Assembly (NCBI GenBank): GCA_964019055.1 | Contig: OZ025206.1 | Span: forward strand, 346,001-410,000 | DNA: 64,000 bases | Source of the DNA: Anthopleura xanthogrammica | Lineage: Eukaryota; Cnidaria; Anthozoa; Actiniaria; Actiniidae | Direction of reading: 5' to 3' | Shown here: positions 1-11,547 of the stretch, in pieces | Layout of the letters: each line of letters starts with the position of its first letter | How positions within the stretch are numbered: position 1 is the first letter of the stretch | Made by a program: the position numbers and the translations under genes | Notes under the pieces: generated by a model | What the model was told of the DNA's origin: nothing | Seen by the model: only the letters and a program-made list of their open reading frames with translations | Databases searched by the model: none

Positions 1-3000
1 TTTTAAATTTCTTTTACTATTAGAATAAGAAGTGTGAATGAGAATGAGAATAGAAAAAGAACACGAAAATGAGATCAGAATAGGAATGGGAATAAGGATT
101 TGATTAAGACTGAAATAGAATAAGATAAAAATAGGAAAATATATTTTTTATCTCTTTATAGATATTTATTACGTTTATCAGTCATAGAGTTATAATTTGG
201 AAAACTCTGGAAAAACTTTGGATAAACTAATAAACTTTGGAACTCACTGGAAACAAAATGGAAAAACGTTAATGAGTTAAAAATCCATTTTGATGATTTC
301 TAAAATGGATTTCAGTTTAGAGTTGTTTGAGGTTATTGGAACTAAAGTTGTCGGTATTTAGCGTATTATATGTTTTTGTTTTGGCAAAAGTTGATATGAG
401 ATAAGGTCAGTGTTTACCATAGTGGCTGTTTGTGATATACCGCATTATACCTCGTGTGATGGAAAACTCCATATATTTTTGTATGTTTAGGTTTCGAATC
501 ATAGGAGACTTTGTTTTGATCTAAGATGTCTTTCACTGAAACAGCCCACGAAAGACGAGTGCTTTTAAGGCGTCCTAAATCAAATAACTATGAATCACGC
601 ACACGTACGGAGATAAGCGTTAATATCACTTAAGCCACTTGTGCTAATAACTATTGTTAATAATGCATGTGTTTTATCACAAAAGCGAACATTCCTAAGC
701 TTCTGTTTGGACAAATATTCTATTCAAAAGTTACTGAACTTCACTTGCTTTTGATCTATATATAGATAGAGGCCATCTTGGACGGCACTCCTATTGCTTT
801 TGATCTTTATATAGATATTTTATAATGCCGGCAATCTTGCTTTTAATCTGTATGTAAGATAAGAGGTACCGGCTTACTTTCTGGTGGTCCTGTTACATTT
901 GTGACACCCTAACAGGCACCAAATCTCAGATTTTGATCCCTAAAAGGTCAGTACAACTAGCATCCCCGCCCTTTGACAATCCAGGGAATGTTATAGGGCA
1001 AAAACAATGTTATCATTACACGGGCATTACCTGTCCCTTTAGACTTAGTAAGTGTCAATGAATTTTTAACGCGAATAGTAATGAATTAAGTGCTACTATC
1101 TTAAAGATCAATTGATGAAAATTATAAAATTGTGCAGTTCATAATTGGTTAATTGAAATGGTCACTGTCGCCTAAATTCTACCACTACCAACATCGACGC
1201 ATTACTAGTAAACAATAAAAAAATAAAGCAATAAAGTTTGGGATAATATATAAATAACAAATTTGGGAATTTTCAAGACTATGTATAACAATTAAATGTA
1301 AGACGTCATCATTTTGTAAATTCTATATTGAATATCTCGGCAACGAAAAGATATATCAAAGAATAGTAAAAGCCATTTTTATTTATTTTATAAGGGCTTT
1401 CAAATCACACAGGCATCCAGTATGCATTAGGTGAACTTTAAGATACACTAATTCCACTACTGTAAAACTGGAAGTAATCCTTTTTGGGAGTGGCGCTACA
1501 TCGCAAAATTTACAGCATGTGTTCTTCTGAAATGAAATGTTTTTGGTGAAACCGATAAAGAAAGGACAACAAAATGCCAGGAACACTGGGCTTTGACGCT
1601 AACTGGATAGGAATCGATCTCTCCTTTGTGTAACTATATATTGCTGTTCGACTACAGTTTTACTCGACAAATTATAGAACAAAAACTATAAGACAGTTCT
1701 TGTATAGCAATGAAGTCCAAGTAGCAAATGTATTCATATATTCGTTGAAAAAGCTTTGAACGAGTTTTATCAAATTTTAACGAGAGGTTTTTGAGAAGAC
1801 AAAATAGGAGGACCAGACTGAGTAACTATAATTTCTTTTCTCGTATAAATACAACATGCCTTTCTTTTGTCTTGAATTTTAACAGCAAGCTCAGTACTGT
1901 TAACGATGTGGCATTCAGTATTCAGAGAGACAGACTGTTTTGAAATAGAGATATCATAATATAAGAATGTTTTGAAGAGAATATACCTGCAAGGCTGATC
2001 CTCGGGTCCACTTCAGACGTCTACGTACTTGTACAAAGTGTGAAAAAAAACCATGCTTCAAGATTCGAAATCTAAATCACTTTGTCGTGCGATTTACCGC
2101 TTAGATTATTATCACTTTTGTGGTTCAAATCTATAGTTTTGTACCAATGACGGCGTGGTGCTAATTGAGACGAAGGTCTGTTTGTCTGGTAAATAAACGC
2201 TGTTGATGTAATGAAGCGGCAGAATGGATACTTTGACGCTATCGCACATGGCGTGCAGAAAGTCTTATAAGAAATGCCTTTGGTTTTTGTTTTTATTTTA
2301 TTAACACACCTAATATTTTGATATTATAGCAGGACAGGTTTCTTTCAATTTTTAATCAGAAGGAACTCACTCCACTGCGATCCCTTTTGAGTAAAGAACG
2401 CACACTAATTTTCATTATTATATATTTATTTTTTTCCACTCATGTATTTCTTATGAAGGTATGTAATTCCTAGCTGGTATTTAAACTGGGTTTTATATTT
2501 TAAACAAGTTACAGTAGCTTAAATCTTCAAAATACAGCTAGCGGAGAGTGCATCGAAAGTTATCTGGACGGATGTGAAGTTTGTTGGGTTTTGAGGGAGA
2601 ATTGACATCGAGTTGATCTGCTAACCGATGGCGGCAGGGATCTCCGTCCTTCTTACTATTTATTTTGGTAGAGTTGTAAAACATCTAAAACTCATCACAC
2701 CAGCAACAAGAACACACATTCAACTGGTGAACTGTAACTTTCAAGATATATTTTTTAAACAAATCCACACAGATTTATTTAGTCGCAAGTCACTATTCAT
2801 TAGCCACATTTAACAAGTTAGACCAACGTCTGTGTATATCTAATGGCAATCTGAAACTAATCAGACCAGCAACAAGGACCGATTCTAATTCTTTTTCACC
2901 ATAAAAATTGTAAAAAGTATTTAACTAGATCCACATAGAGCAAGGTATGTGTCAAGTATTCTGCTCGATCCAAACTGGTGTTTATCTTCAAAGTATTTAT

Positions 3001-5475
3001 TTCAGTCATTCGGCTGTATATTGATGTTTATTGAGCGCAATAATATTAAAAAAGTAAAGTATTTATTTCAGTACAATGAAATACAAGTATATTTTGCTAA
3101 AAAAATAAGTTAACTAGAAGAAAGAAACAAAAACTTATATATAACAAAATTGTTAAAGGTAAAATAAAAAAATCGCATTATTAGAGCCAGCTCGACGGTC
3201 GGTCTAAATGAACCGTGAGGTTTTCGAGTAACTGTTTTTTCCGTCTGTTTATGACTGAAGTTGTTGGTGAGAAATTCCTCTATAACCGGGGAGTCAAAAG
3301 TCAAAATTAATAAGATATTATTATCAAGATATCATATGAGATAAAAAGCCAATAGTATCTAGTTCTGCAGTATGACTGATGAAAAAGGAACGTAATTATT
3401 ACCCCAAGCAATGGAACAGAGTGGATGTGATAGACCAGTAAAGTGCCGTAAAACGGAACTTACTTTCGTCTCCTTTTGTTATTTTTCCATTCCAAACTAA
3501 CGTCATCATGAAGATTGCTTTTTCTATTTTTTCCTCCGGAAGTTTTCTAAAAGCCCCTAAAGTTATTCAAAATGGACAGTTTACGCTAAATTTGAAAACT
3601 TAAAAGGAAATCAATCATGTCTTGAATGTTTGAAGTGAAGGGTAGATAAAAAATGTGTATACACTTTCCATAAAAGAAGGCGCCATCTTGGTCAGGCTTT
3701 AGCGGCAGTTTAAAGAGTTTCATCTTTACGTCCTTAATTATTCTGAATTACTATATGTTGTCTTCTGGCTTATTGCGGATCATTGTTTTATCAGATGTTA
3801 TGGAAAGAGGTAATAGATCTTTTCTTACGCTAACGTGACAGTTTGAAAAATGGGTTTTACTAGAAAAAAGGTTTTGCATTCAGACAAATTTGTCCCGTCG
3901 ATATTAGCAAATAATGAGCCCTTTACTCTGATAAAACAAATATTTTAAAATGTCACACGCTAAGGTAATAAGGGTTGTGCCTGCGGATACATTATTATTA
4001 TCCGCGGCAAAACAGTCTTTTGTAATATACGATGTTTTCATATTACATATACCTTGCCAATATCTTTGTATATATAAACGTTGCCAATATATTATTGTAT
4101 TTCATATCAGAACCTTTCTCAGTGATACGGCTTTTTCAGTGTGGGGACTTGTACATGTACACTTTTCTCTAATATTCCGGCACATATTCACGGAAGGGAT
4201 CATTATTTAAGTAAAATTCGAAATTTATGCCGCACTTTTTAAAATATCAATAGAGTCAAAATGTGCGCTTAAATCTATTTTTAAAGAGCATTTTTTTAGG
4301 CCCCAGAGCGATAAGAATAGCCGCAAATTTAATCTTACAGCAAGCCGGGTCTCTATAATTATTTGTTACACGCTTTCTCACCACCTTCACGCGCCAATTT
4401 ATCAAATGTTTCAAAAAATTGGTTCTAATTCCTAGTGGGGACTTAGTATTTATTGGTGCATCGACATTTCAACATACGCACACTGCTAACAGCTTCAAAT
4501 CCTCCAAACCTATTATGTACATAATCATTGTGATACATATATTAAATTAGAAACGTAATGTAATATATATGATTTTTGAGTGTTGTGGATTTAAATCAAT
4601 AATCAACGTAAAAGCTGAAACCTTAATGAATAAATAAAGAAGATCAACTCTGCTCTATAACTAGAAGAAGGATTAGTTCGATAGACAACACCCAAAACGG
4701 GTACACGTCGTACGGCGAAACGGGAAATGGACAAAAGAATGAAATGAAAAAGAAAGAAAGATAGATAGAAAGAAAGAATAAATGACGAAATCTAGAAAGG
4801 CAGAAGAATTCGATTGAGCAAGGAGAATAAAAAAGAGCAAACAAGATACTGTCTATCTTATGATAACAAGATGTTTTACCTTTTGACTTCAACCTGGTCC
4901 GCTTGCTAGCATACGTGATCAGGAATGAGAGATGACACGAGGCTGTAGTAATCTTTATTATGATATGAATGACACTAGGATTATTGAGGCTTATATGTGT
5001 TGGTGCAATTATAATAATTGTGTTTGGATGGGAAAGGACTAAGAGAGACGAATGTATTAGACCATTGCTTCAGGAGATAGTACTCAAGTACCTCTTAAGA
5101 TATACTGCAATATTGGTCGTCATCGTTTAGATGTGGACCTAGGCTGACTCGTCGGAAAGCCCTTCATAAAACTCCATGATCCCTTTAAACCATTAAAATG
5201 TATTGTTTCAAGTAAGCCTAAACTTACATTTTGAGCCACTTTCCCAAAGTCCTAGGTCTCCACTCCTCATATTGTTATTGACATGGGTAGTTACAGGATG
5301 TTTATTACGTCATCATATTGGCCTCGAGTTGTTTTCCATTATATTATTTTAGGAAAATGAGATAAATTACATAAATAGATAGACTGATTTTATTAAAGCA
5401 GGAAAGCCCGTTCAACTACGAAGCTGTTAGCCAAAGGCACCGACGTTTGACTCGCTGACTTATCAGGATTTTCCC
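1..5475. other. AT-rich intergenic DNA, no gene recognised
   Basis: No open reading frame here has a recognisable domain or an identifiable splice structure; the longest frames (60-86 codons) have low-complexity or random-looking composition. Small features: a degenerate repeat near 745-860 in which the phrase 'gcttttgatct' recurs about every 50 bp, and a purine-rich GAAA/GATA stretch at 4740-4790. Exons of multi-exon genes too short to recognise could be missed. Confidence 0.5.
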
Positions 5476-5477
5476 CA

Positions 5478-5478
<1 letters not shown>

Positions 5479-5535
<57 letters not shown>

Positions 5536-5669
5536 TGATGATGATGATGATGATGATGATGGTGATAGTGATGGTGATGATGATGATGATGATGATGACG
5601 ACGACGACGACGACGACGACGATGATGATGATGATGATGATGATGATGATAAAAGTAATAATAATAATG
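5479..5669. repeat. Compound microsatellite (AAT)n then (ATG)n/(ACG)n
   Basis: About 18 AAT units run into ATG units, interrupted by a short run of ACG units, then back to ATG and AAT. The long Ile/Ser/Leu/Met frames across it on both strands are translations of the microsatellite, not genes. It lies just upstream of a LINE fragment. Confidence 0.95.
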
Positions 5670-5775
5670 TATCCAGCAAGCTCTACGGCGCTCTTGTACC
5701 TCTCTAGAGAGTATTGAGGAAGAGGTCTTCGATCTGTGGAGTCAGAATATAAGGCCACAAAGATCAAGGCAACAA

Positions 5776-6412
5776 TGAAGCTTTATACGAACACGGATCC
5801 CGCAATGGAAATAGTGAGAAAGTTTGAAGAGCATGCTATAAAGACTGAATATTTCTATGGTGAAAGATGCTCATAAGTTTGCAGAGGAAGATGGATTGAC
5901 CCTTACTCTACGATATCCAGAGCCCTCTGGTAGCACGAAAAATGGTAAGATTGTACATCACAAAAAGATTGGAGAGTATTTAAATAAGACTAAATTAGAA
6001 CAGATGATGGATACATCTAGAGAAGAAAAGTGGCAAGGGAAATTGACTTTGAGTAAGGAACCTGTTTCAGTTTCGTGGCTTAAACACTGGACATCTTGTC
6101 CTTCACATACAGTGGTTGGAATGGTCGAACTCTACGAGCAATTACTACCTACGCGGGTATACCATGGGGAAAGACAAGGAAAAAACTACCAAGTACGCAC
6201 CCCTACGATGGGAGCTTAAACAGCAGTACCCAGGATATGCTGTAGAACGAAACAACAAAATAATGGACGTTCTCGGAGGATGGTCTAAAGAATTGAATGA
6301 TATGACGAGAAAGCTTATGGGAAAGAAAGGAAAAGTTATATTGGAGAAGATGCAGAAATCAATTATTTCAAGCACTTTGAACATTGCACGAACTTTTAAA
6401 GTCCATGTGTGA
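5776..6412 (+). pseudogene. LINE (non-LTR retrotransposon) reverse-transcriptase C-terminal fragment, frameshifted and internally deleted
   Basis: This is a decayed C-terminal part of a LINE polyprotein. Three pieces in different frames follow family order: 5776-5856 encodes KLYTNTDPAMEIVRKFEEHA; 5857 to about 6180 encodes KFAEEDGLTLTLRYPEP, then [20 protein letters not shown] and EQLLPTRVY; 6164-6412 encodes [16 protein letters not shown], then [11 protein letters not shown] and [13 protein letters not shown] before a TGA. In intact family members, recalled from cnidarian and other invertebrate genomes, a Cys/His-rich segment and a PW-containing stretch separate the second and third pieces. 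Here they are missing, so the copy has an internal deletion as well as frameshifts near 5857 and 6165. The reverse-transcriptase core itself is absent (5' truncation). It is followed by about 300 bp of 3'UTR-like sequence and an (AAT)n tail. The family call rests on remembered motif similarity. Confidence 0.75.
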
Positions 6413-6711
6413 AGCACGCCCGTGCCAGTATATGTGACATTAAGATAGTTTTATATATTAAGTTTATATATATTTTTTAAGGATATAGATTTAAGGCTTA
6501 CTTAGTGGATTTTAATGACTTTGTTTCTTAGATAATTTGGAAAAAAAAGTTTATGTTTATTTGAAATTTTATTATTAAGATTTAGTTTTAGATTTAGATT
6601 TTTTAGTAGATAAAATCTGTTGAAGTCGTTAGAGGCCTTTAGGCTACGCTACCGGTTGGCGCCCTATATAGTGCCTGGATTACATATCAAAGCATTCAGA
6701 CGTATATACTG

Positions 6712-6763
<52 letters not shown>
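6413..6763 (+). mobile_element. LINE 3'UTR with (AAT)n tail
   Basis: Non-coding sequence directly after the LINE stop codon, ending in about 16 AAT units at 6715-6763. Microsatellite-like 3' tails are a known feature of several non-LTR clades, so the AAT run is read as the element's tail. Confidence 0.55.
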
Positions 6764-6941
6764 TTAACAGTGATTTTGAAGAATAATAAAGATACTAATG
6801 ATTTATAGAATCTAAAAAAAGGGATTAATACTAAAAAATATCTTTTTACATGTAATATTAAAAGGAAATATATAAATCATGAGGATATATCCTAAGACTA
6901 TAACATAAATCATAGAAAATGTATAAAAATCTTATATATAT

Positions 6942-6961
6942 GGGGGGGGGGGGGGGGGGGG
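6942..6961. repeat. Homopolymer (G)20
   Basis: Twenty consecutive G residues, the longest G run in the window. Assembly length error is likely in such runs. Confidence 0.9.
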
Positions 6962-6986
6962 AAACTAATATAAAAAGTTCCAGGAC

Positions 6987-7376
6987 CTAAATTTTAGCAC
7001 GAAATCTATCTAAATCAAAGTCTGTTTCTTGAATATTTGTAGTTCTCCTAATTGTTCTAGATCCTCTAAGGCAGAGTAGAGCTGATCGTAGTATTGCAAA
7101 TGAGACTTTGGATCTTATCCAAGACATTGTTGTAGCATAGTTCTCTCCTTTCTTTGCTGCGATTAGTTCTGCCAGTCTACTGTGGAATCTTTTACACTCT
7201 TCACCCATTCCTCCAGTAGTTGTAAAGACTAATGGGGTGAAAGTTCCGTGTTCTATATCCATGACTCTTTTGGCGTATGCCCTCTTCTTCTCATTTTCAT
7301 GTTGACGATATATCCGCTGGGGGGTTTGTTCCTTGTAGGAATCTGCGTTGGGGTGGCATACCCTTACGTCAAAGAA
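6987..7376 (-). pseudogene. LINE polyprotein extreme C-terminus, 5'-truncated
   Basis: A 129-codon open frame on the minus strand ending in a stop. It begins without a start codon at 7376 and encodes [19 protein letters not shown], then [16 protein letters not shown], then [19 protein letters not shown] and [10 protein letters not shown]. This block is the terminal segment found in many cnidarian LINE reverse-transcriptase proteins (a RVCHPNA segment, a [13 protein letters not shown] segment, an R..LLCLRG segment). It is cut at its 5' end by an (AAT)n run at 7377-7426. It faces the plus-strand LINE fragment at 5776-6412, so these are two insertions. The inner methionine at 7262 is not a start; the frame is continuous upstream. 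A second copy of the last 33 codons lies at 22500-22601. Confidence 0.75.
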
Positions 7377-7385
7377 TATAATATA

Positions 7386-7426
<41 letters not shown>
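7377..7426. repeat. (AAT)n microsatellite
   Basis: About 15 AAT units abutting the truncated end of the minus-strand LINE fragment. Confidence 0.9.
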
Positions 7427-8165
7427 TTTATTTAAACGCGATCAAATTTACAGCATTGCTGATGTGATCGTGATATACAGTGAGTCCTTGTGATTAAAAA
7501 AGGCTCAGTTTAACATATACATGCAGGTTTTCGAATTGAAACAAAACCAAAAGAAACGAAAAAGATGCGCTACGAAGAATATATTTACTGAGCAGCTTTT
7601 GTCGCCGTTTTTTCCACCGAAAAACTATAAAAATAGTCTGTGTTAAGCTGATTGAATTACTCAAAAACAGTTGTTGTTTGTTTCCTTTCTTTGTTCATCT
7701 CTAGGAAAACTTGTATAAATGCTTTTATCGGAATCGGATCCTTGTTGGGATAGTAATTATGAGCATTAGGGTCTAGAATTATAGAATAACTGTGACTTGC
7801 AAATAACAAGAAACAAGAATTTCTTAGTTACAAAGGGTATTTCCTCCTCGTCACGTGAGTTTCAGTGAGTTGCGCACGGTTAGATGATTGATGAGATGTA
7901 ATAGGGATAAGTGGAAGTGTACGTGCTACCAAACTCCATATGAGATTTGACTCATTATATTTTGTACCACTTAGTACTTATAGCAATATGTCAAAGATAT
8001 TCTCACTCTTTTATTATATATTGAACAGTTAAGGACATTTATTGTGCGCTTTATTTTACATCAATCATACTAACACAACAGTTGTCACATTTGATAATTA
8101 TCAGAACTAAAAGCTAAAAATGGAAAGGTTTTAATTATTAGAAAAACGTGACTTTTAAATGACTT
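7427..8165. other. Intergenic, nothing recognised
   Basis: No coding frame with recognisable content and no tandem or inverted repeat of note. Confidence 0.5.
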
Positions 8166-8525
8166 CCACTCACACCATCCAATCATAGGTCTTGAATGGA
8201 GAAGCCATTTTGACGACTTCACTCACACCATCTAATCATAGGGCTTTAATGAAGAAGCCATTTGACGACTTCACTCACACCATCTAATCATAGGGCTTTA
8301 ATGAAGAAGCCATTTGACGACTTCACTCACACCTTCCAATCATAGGGCTTTAATGAAGAAGACATTTAATGACTTTACTCACATCTTCCAATCATAGGGC
8401 TTTAATGGAGAAGCCATTTAATGACTTCACTCACACCTTCCAATCATAGGGCTTTAATGGAGAAGCCATTTAATGTATTCTACTTGCCATTCAATAAAGG
8501 GACTTGATTGTGGAAGCCAATTAAA
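8166..8525. repeat. 52-bp tandem repeat, about 6-7 copies
   Basis: The phrase ACTCACAC(C/A) recurs at 8168, 8221, 8273, 8325, 8377 and 8429, a 52-53 bp period. Each unit contains CAATCATAGGGCTTTAATG or a close variant, then GAAGCCATTT. The last unit is degenerate and fades by about 8525. No coding frame runs through it. Confidence 0.92.
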
Positions 8526-9507
8526 TAAGTGTCTCATTTATCTTTTTCTTCTGAGATATGTTATCGTCAAATGATGAAAATTGTTAGGAACTTACTGTAA
8601 TCTTTTTTTTTTTTTAAAGTAGACTAGTAAATCTACCTAAAAGTACATTTAACCTTAAAAACTAGATATCCCTTCTATTCTCAAACCGTTAAATTATTTA
8701 CATTATCTTCGGCATGAGGTGTTACCTCTTTATAACTGCGATTTTTTTTTTATTTATACTGCACTAACTCTAGTTAGAACGTGTGTTGTGATTGTTCACT
8801 GAGTTCTTCTCGTTAGGATTTTGCCTTTCAACAAATCTTAATCCGTTTTCTTTGAGAACGTAAGATCGCACACGATGATGATCTAGCTTGGTAGTTTGAA
8901 AAAAAAAAAAAAAATCTGAAGGCTTGTAACTCCTACTCATTATATCACCCGAAGCTTAAACAATATGACTTTTTTCTATGCTAAGTAGACACAAATAGCC
9001 CATTTGGACAAATAGGCAACGTAAAAACAACCAACCTTAAACGAAGCAGTTGTTTCAAAATGAAACACAGAAATGGAAAAAGCACTTGGATCTGATATGG
9101 AAGGCCAAGTTTCAACTCAAAGTGCAGAATGTGCTGGAAGAAATGCATTAAATATAGAATGGGAAATGTAATTAGGATTTTTTTGGGGGAAGTTCACCGT
9201 AGGGCAAGAGCTAGCTTGCAATCTAACAAATTTTCCCATGCATAAAACATTCAATTTTATATATTATGTCATTTCTACTGCTTTTAATATTGGAGTTCGG
9301 AACTACAAATGAACCTGAAACGATGCCTGCAGTCAAAAATCCTTTTGTTTTAGTCATAACAGTGAGGCTGAGTTAAATCCAAACCGCCGAAAAAATTCGA
9401 CATCTGCCGCCTAAGTTCCATAAATTTATGACTATATAGTCCCTTGGTTTCACTGGTTCCACTGGTTTCAGACTGAAAAATTTAGATTAAGAAATATATA
9501 TATACAC
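8526..9507. other. Intergenic, nothing recognised
   Basis: Contains only short poly-T and poly-A runs (about 8606-8615 and 8899-8914). No gene is supported. Confidence 0.5.
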
Positions 9508-9945
9508 ACACTCGATTGCAGAAACGTTGTAGTATACATTTATACATATATACAAATACCTAATGAGATGCAAAAATGGAAAAAGTTCTAAAATATTATC
9601 ATGTATATGTTAAAAGTTACCAAAAACGCTTTTATTTCTCGCTTTGATGGAAGACACGTCAAATACATAAGGTTTTGAAGTATCAGATATTAATTAATTA
9701 TATTTATTTATATATTTTCACTTTTTAGGCCTAACTGAAACTCTATGATATATATCTAATAATATCTTATAGCGCTCAAATAATATTTTTCATGTTCGTT
9801 ATTAATAAAACATCTTGAAAATATTATTTTGTGAGATACGCACCAATGGGTACAGAGTTATCAATTTTTTTTCATCGTTTTGCATCTAATAAGGTATTCG
9901 TATACACGTATAAATGTATACTACAACGTTTCTGCAATCGAGTGT
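9508..9945. mobile_element. 438-bp MITE-like element with terminal inverted repeats of about 67 bp
   Basis: The left end begins ACACTCGATTGCAGAAACG and continues to about 9574; the reverse complement of the right end (9879-9945) matches it with only a few differences. The interior is AT-rich with no open frame, so the element is non-autonomous. It lies inside a (CA)n/(TA)n tract, which obscures any target-site duplication. Two degenerate relatives lie at 24378-24619 (inverted) and 25060-25430. Confidence 0.88.
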
Positions 9946-10734
9946 AAACACACACACATATATATATACATAGTGTTTAGAAATATATATATTGTACAAG
10001 AGGCTGAATCATATCATTTATAGCTTTAAGGGGGTAGGTTTGAAAACTACAAAAAAATCTCTCGATGTTTGTAGCTGTAACTTGATGTTCATTCAGAATT
10101 TATTATTGATTTTGAAAAAGCAGTAGACTTTTACGAGTCAATAATAGTTGGAAAAGTGGATGCCGTTAAGTTTGTTTTTGATGATATGGTTTGCTTTGCC
10201 ACAAAGTTTGCTTTTAGTATTTATTTCTTTCTTTCCTTTTTTGAACTTCCTTCCTTTCTTCTCTCCTTTAATTACTCACTCCTTCCATCCTTTCATTCGT
10301 TCGTTCATTAATTCTTTCATTGTTGATTTGTTATTTGTTAGTTCGTTCGTTCATTTCGTTCATTTCGTTCATTACCTCATTTTTCTTTTCTTTATTTACT
10401 TCTTTAATTCATACTCATTTTTTATTCTTTATTTTCTATTTATTTTTCCGCTGTCTTTTTTTTTTTAGTTTTCTTTTGTTTTCTGTGCTCATGGCAGAAA
10501 TGGAGCCGGATTGAGAGCTCTCAATTTTCTAGTTTAGTGTCTAAAAAATTACTTTAACAAAAACATGTAACGCTTTTTGTTTTCAAGAAGACCAAAATTA
10601 GCCTATAAAATAAACCTATAAATGCCTGATATACTGTATGCCCCCTTCTCTTCGATTTGATCCCCATTGGGACGCAATACGTATGTAGGCTACGTGGTTA
10701 TTGCTATTTATAGCGGAATAGCTAGGCCTGGTAG
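9946..10734. other. Intergenic, T-rich, nothing recognised
   Basis: 10240-10470 is a pyrimidine-rich tract with repeated TTCGTTCATT/TTCATTCG words; the Phe/Ser-rich frame across it is compositional. No gene is supported. Confidence 0.5.
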
Positions 10735-10924
10735 CTAAGCTATTGATAGCCGGATAGCTAAGCTATTGATAGCCGGATAGCTAAGCTATTGATAGCCGGA
10801 TAGCTAAGCTATTGATAGCCGGATAGCTAAGCTATTGATAGCCGGATAGATAAGCTATTGATAGCCGGATAGCTAAGCTATTGATAGCCGGATAGCTAAG
10901 CTATTGATAGCCGGATAGCTAAGC
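10735..10924. repeat. 23-bp tandem repeat, about 8 copies, each with a 13-bp palindrome
   Basis: The unit CTAAGCTATTGATAGCCGG plus ATAG repeats with an exact 23-bp period; one copy has AGATAAGC for AGCTAAGC. Each junction forms ATAGCT-A-AGCTAT, a perfect inverted repeat with one central base. Confidence 0.95.
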
Positions 10925-11064
10925 AAGACAAATCAAATTATTTTAAGCAATAAATATTTATAAGGACCAATCAGCACGTTTGAACGAAAATAAATTATTA
11001 TCACTTGATATCGGCAAGTTCGGGCAGGACTAAAACTCCTTTGTCCGAGTTGATAAAGTCATAC

Positions 11065-11100
11065 TGACGTCACAGTAGCATACATAATGTCATGACGTCA
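11065..11100. promoter_or_regulatory. Pair of full CRE palindromes (TGACGTCA x2)
   Basis: TGACGTCA occurs at 11065-11072 and again at 11093-11100, 28 bp start to start. This 8-mer is the consensus site of CREB/ATF bZIP factors. The pair sits about 450 bp past the 3' end of receptor 1, so a target gene is not evident. Confidence 0.4.
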
Positions 11101-11258
11101 CTCCAAGGGCAGATCCACCTTGATCCACCCGTCGGTGAACCCCCATTCTGTATACTACCTCAAGCTGCAGTTTGTATCAAAAAGCTTTACTTGTTTGATA
11201 CGAATTATAACTTCCCAATATACTCCGCGATCTCAGCTTTAGCTTCTTGGTGACTAAC

Positions 11259-11264
11259 TTTATT
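11259..11264 (-). terminator. Candidate poly(A) signal for receptor 1
   Basis: TTTATT on the plus strand, AATAAA on the minus strand, about 285 nt past the receptor 1 stop codon. The hexamer alone is weak evidence in AT-rich DNA. Confidence 0.3.
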
Positions 11265-11294
11265 GAAATGATTAATATATACGTTTTAAATTTT

Positions 11295-11515
11295 GATAAC
11301 GATCCACGATATGCTGAAACTTCTAGAACTACTGTCATTGTCTTTACTGTGATTTTTCTGTATGCGTAGGTCTGTACCCATTCTTCCACTACTTGATCCC
11401 CATAAGGATATAACAGGCATGTTGTATCTGCTGATAATGTTCCACGCTGTTACTTCTAGAACTACTGTTATCTTTACTTTGCTTTGTAGTGCGCGTGGGC
11501 CTGTGATCCCAATAA
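11295..11515 (-). repeat. Two extra diverged copies of the receptor-1 tail sequence in its 3' flank
   Basis: The block CTTCTAGAACTACTGT with its flanks, which inside the gene encodes part of the C-terminal tail (plus-strand 11573-11640), recurs at about 11440-11505 and 11300-11385. Offsets are about 133-135 bp. The linking phrase AAGGATATAACAGGCATGT also occurs twice, at 11404 and 11514. This is a partial tandem duplication across the 3' end of the gene. The extra copies lie past the stop codon and are presumably 3'UTR. Confidence 0.8.
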
Positions 11516-11547
11516 GGATATAACAGGCATGTAGACCAACAAAGTGA

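Noticed and set aside
5393..5767. Long Ile/Val/Leu, Ser/Tyr and Met/Thr frames on both strands
   Set aside because: They are translations of the AAT/ATG/ACG microsatellite; other frames over the same DNA give equally long homopolymers.
10735..10924. CRISPR-like array
   Set aside because: Units are contiguous with no unique spacers, and the context is eukaryotic; it is a minisatellite.
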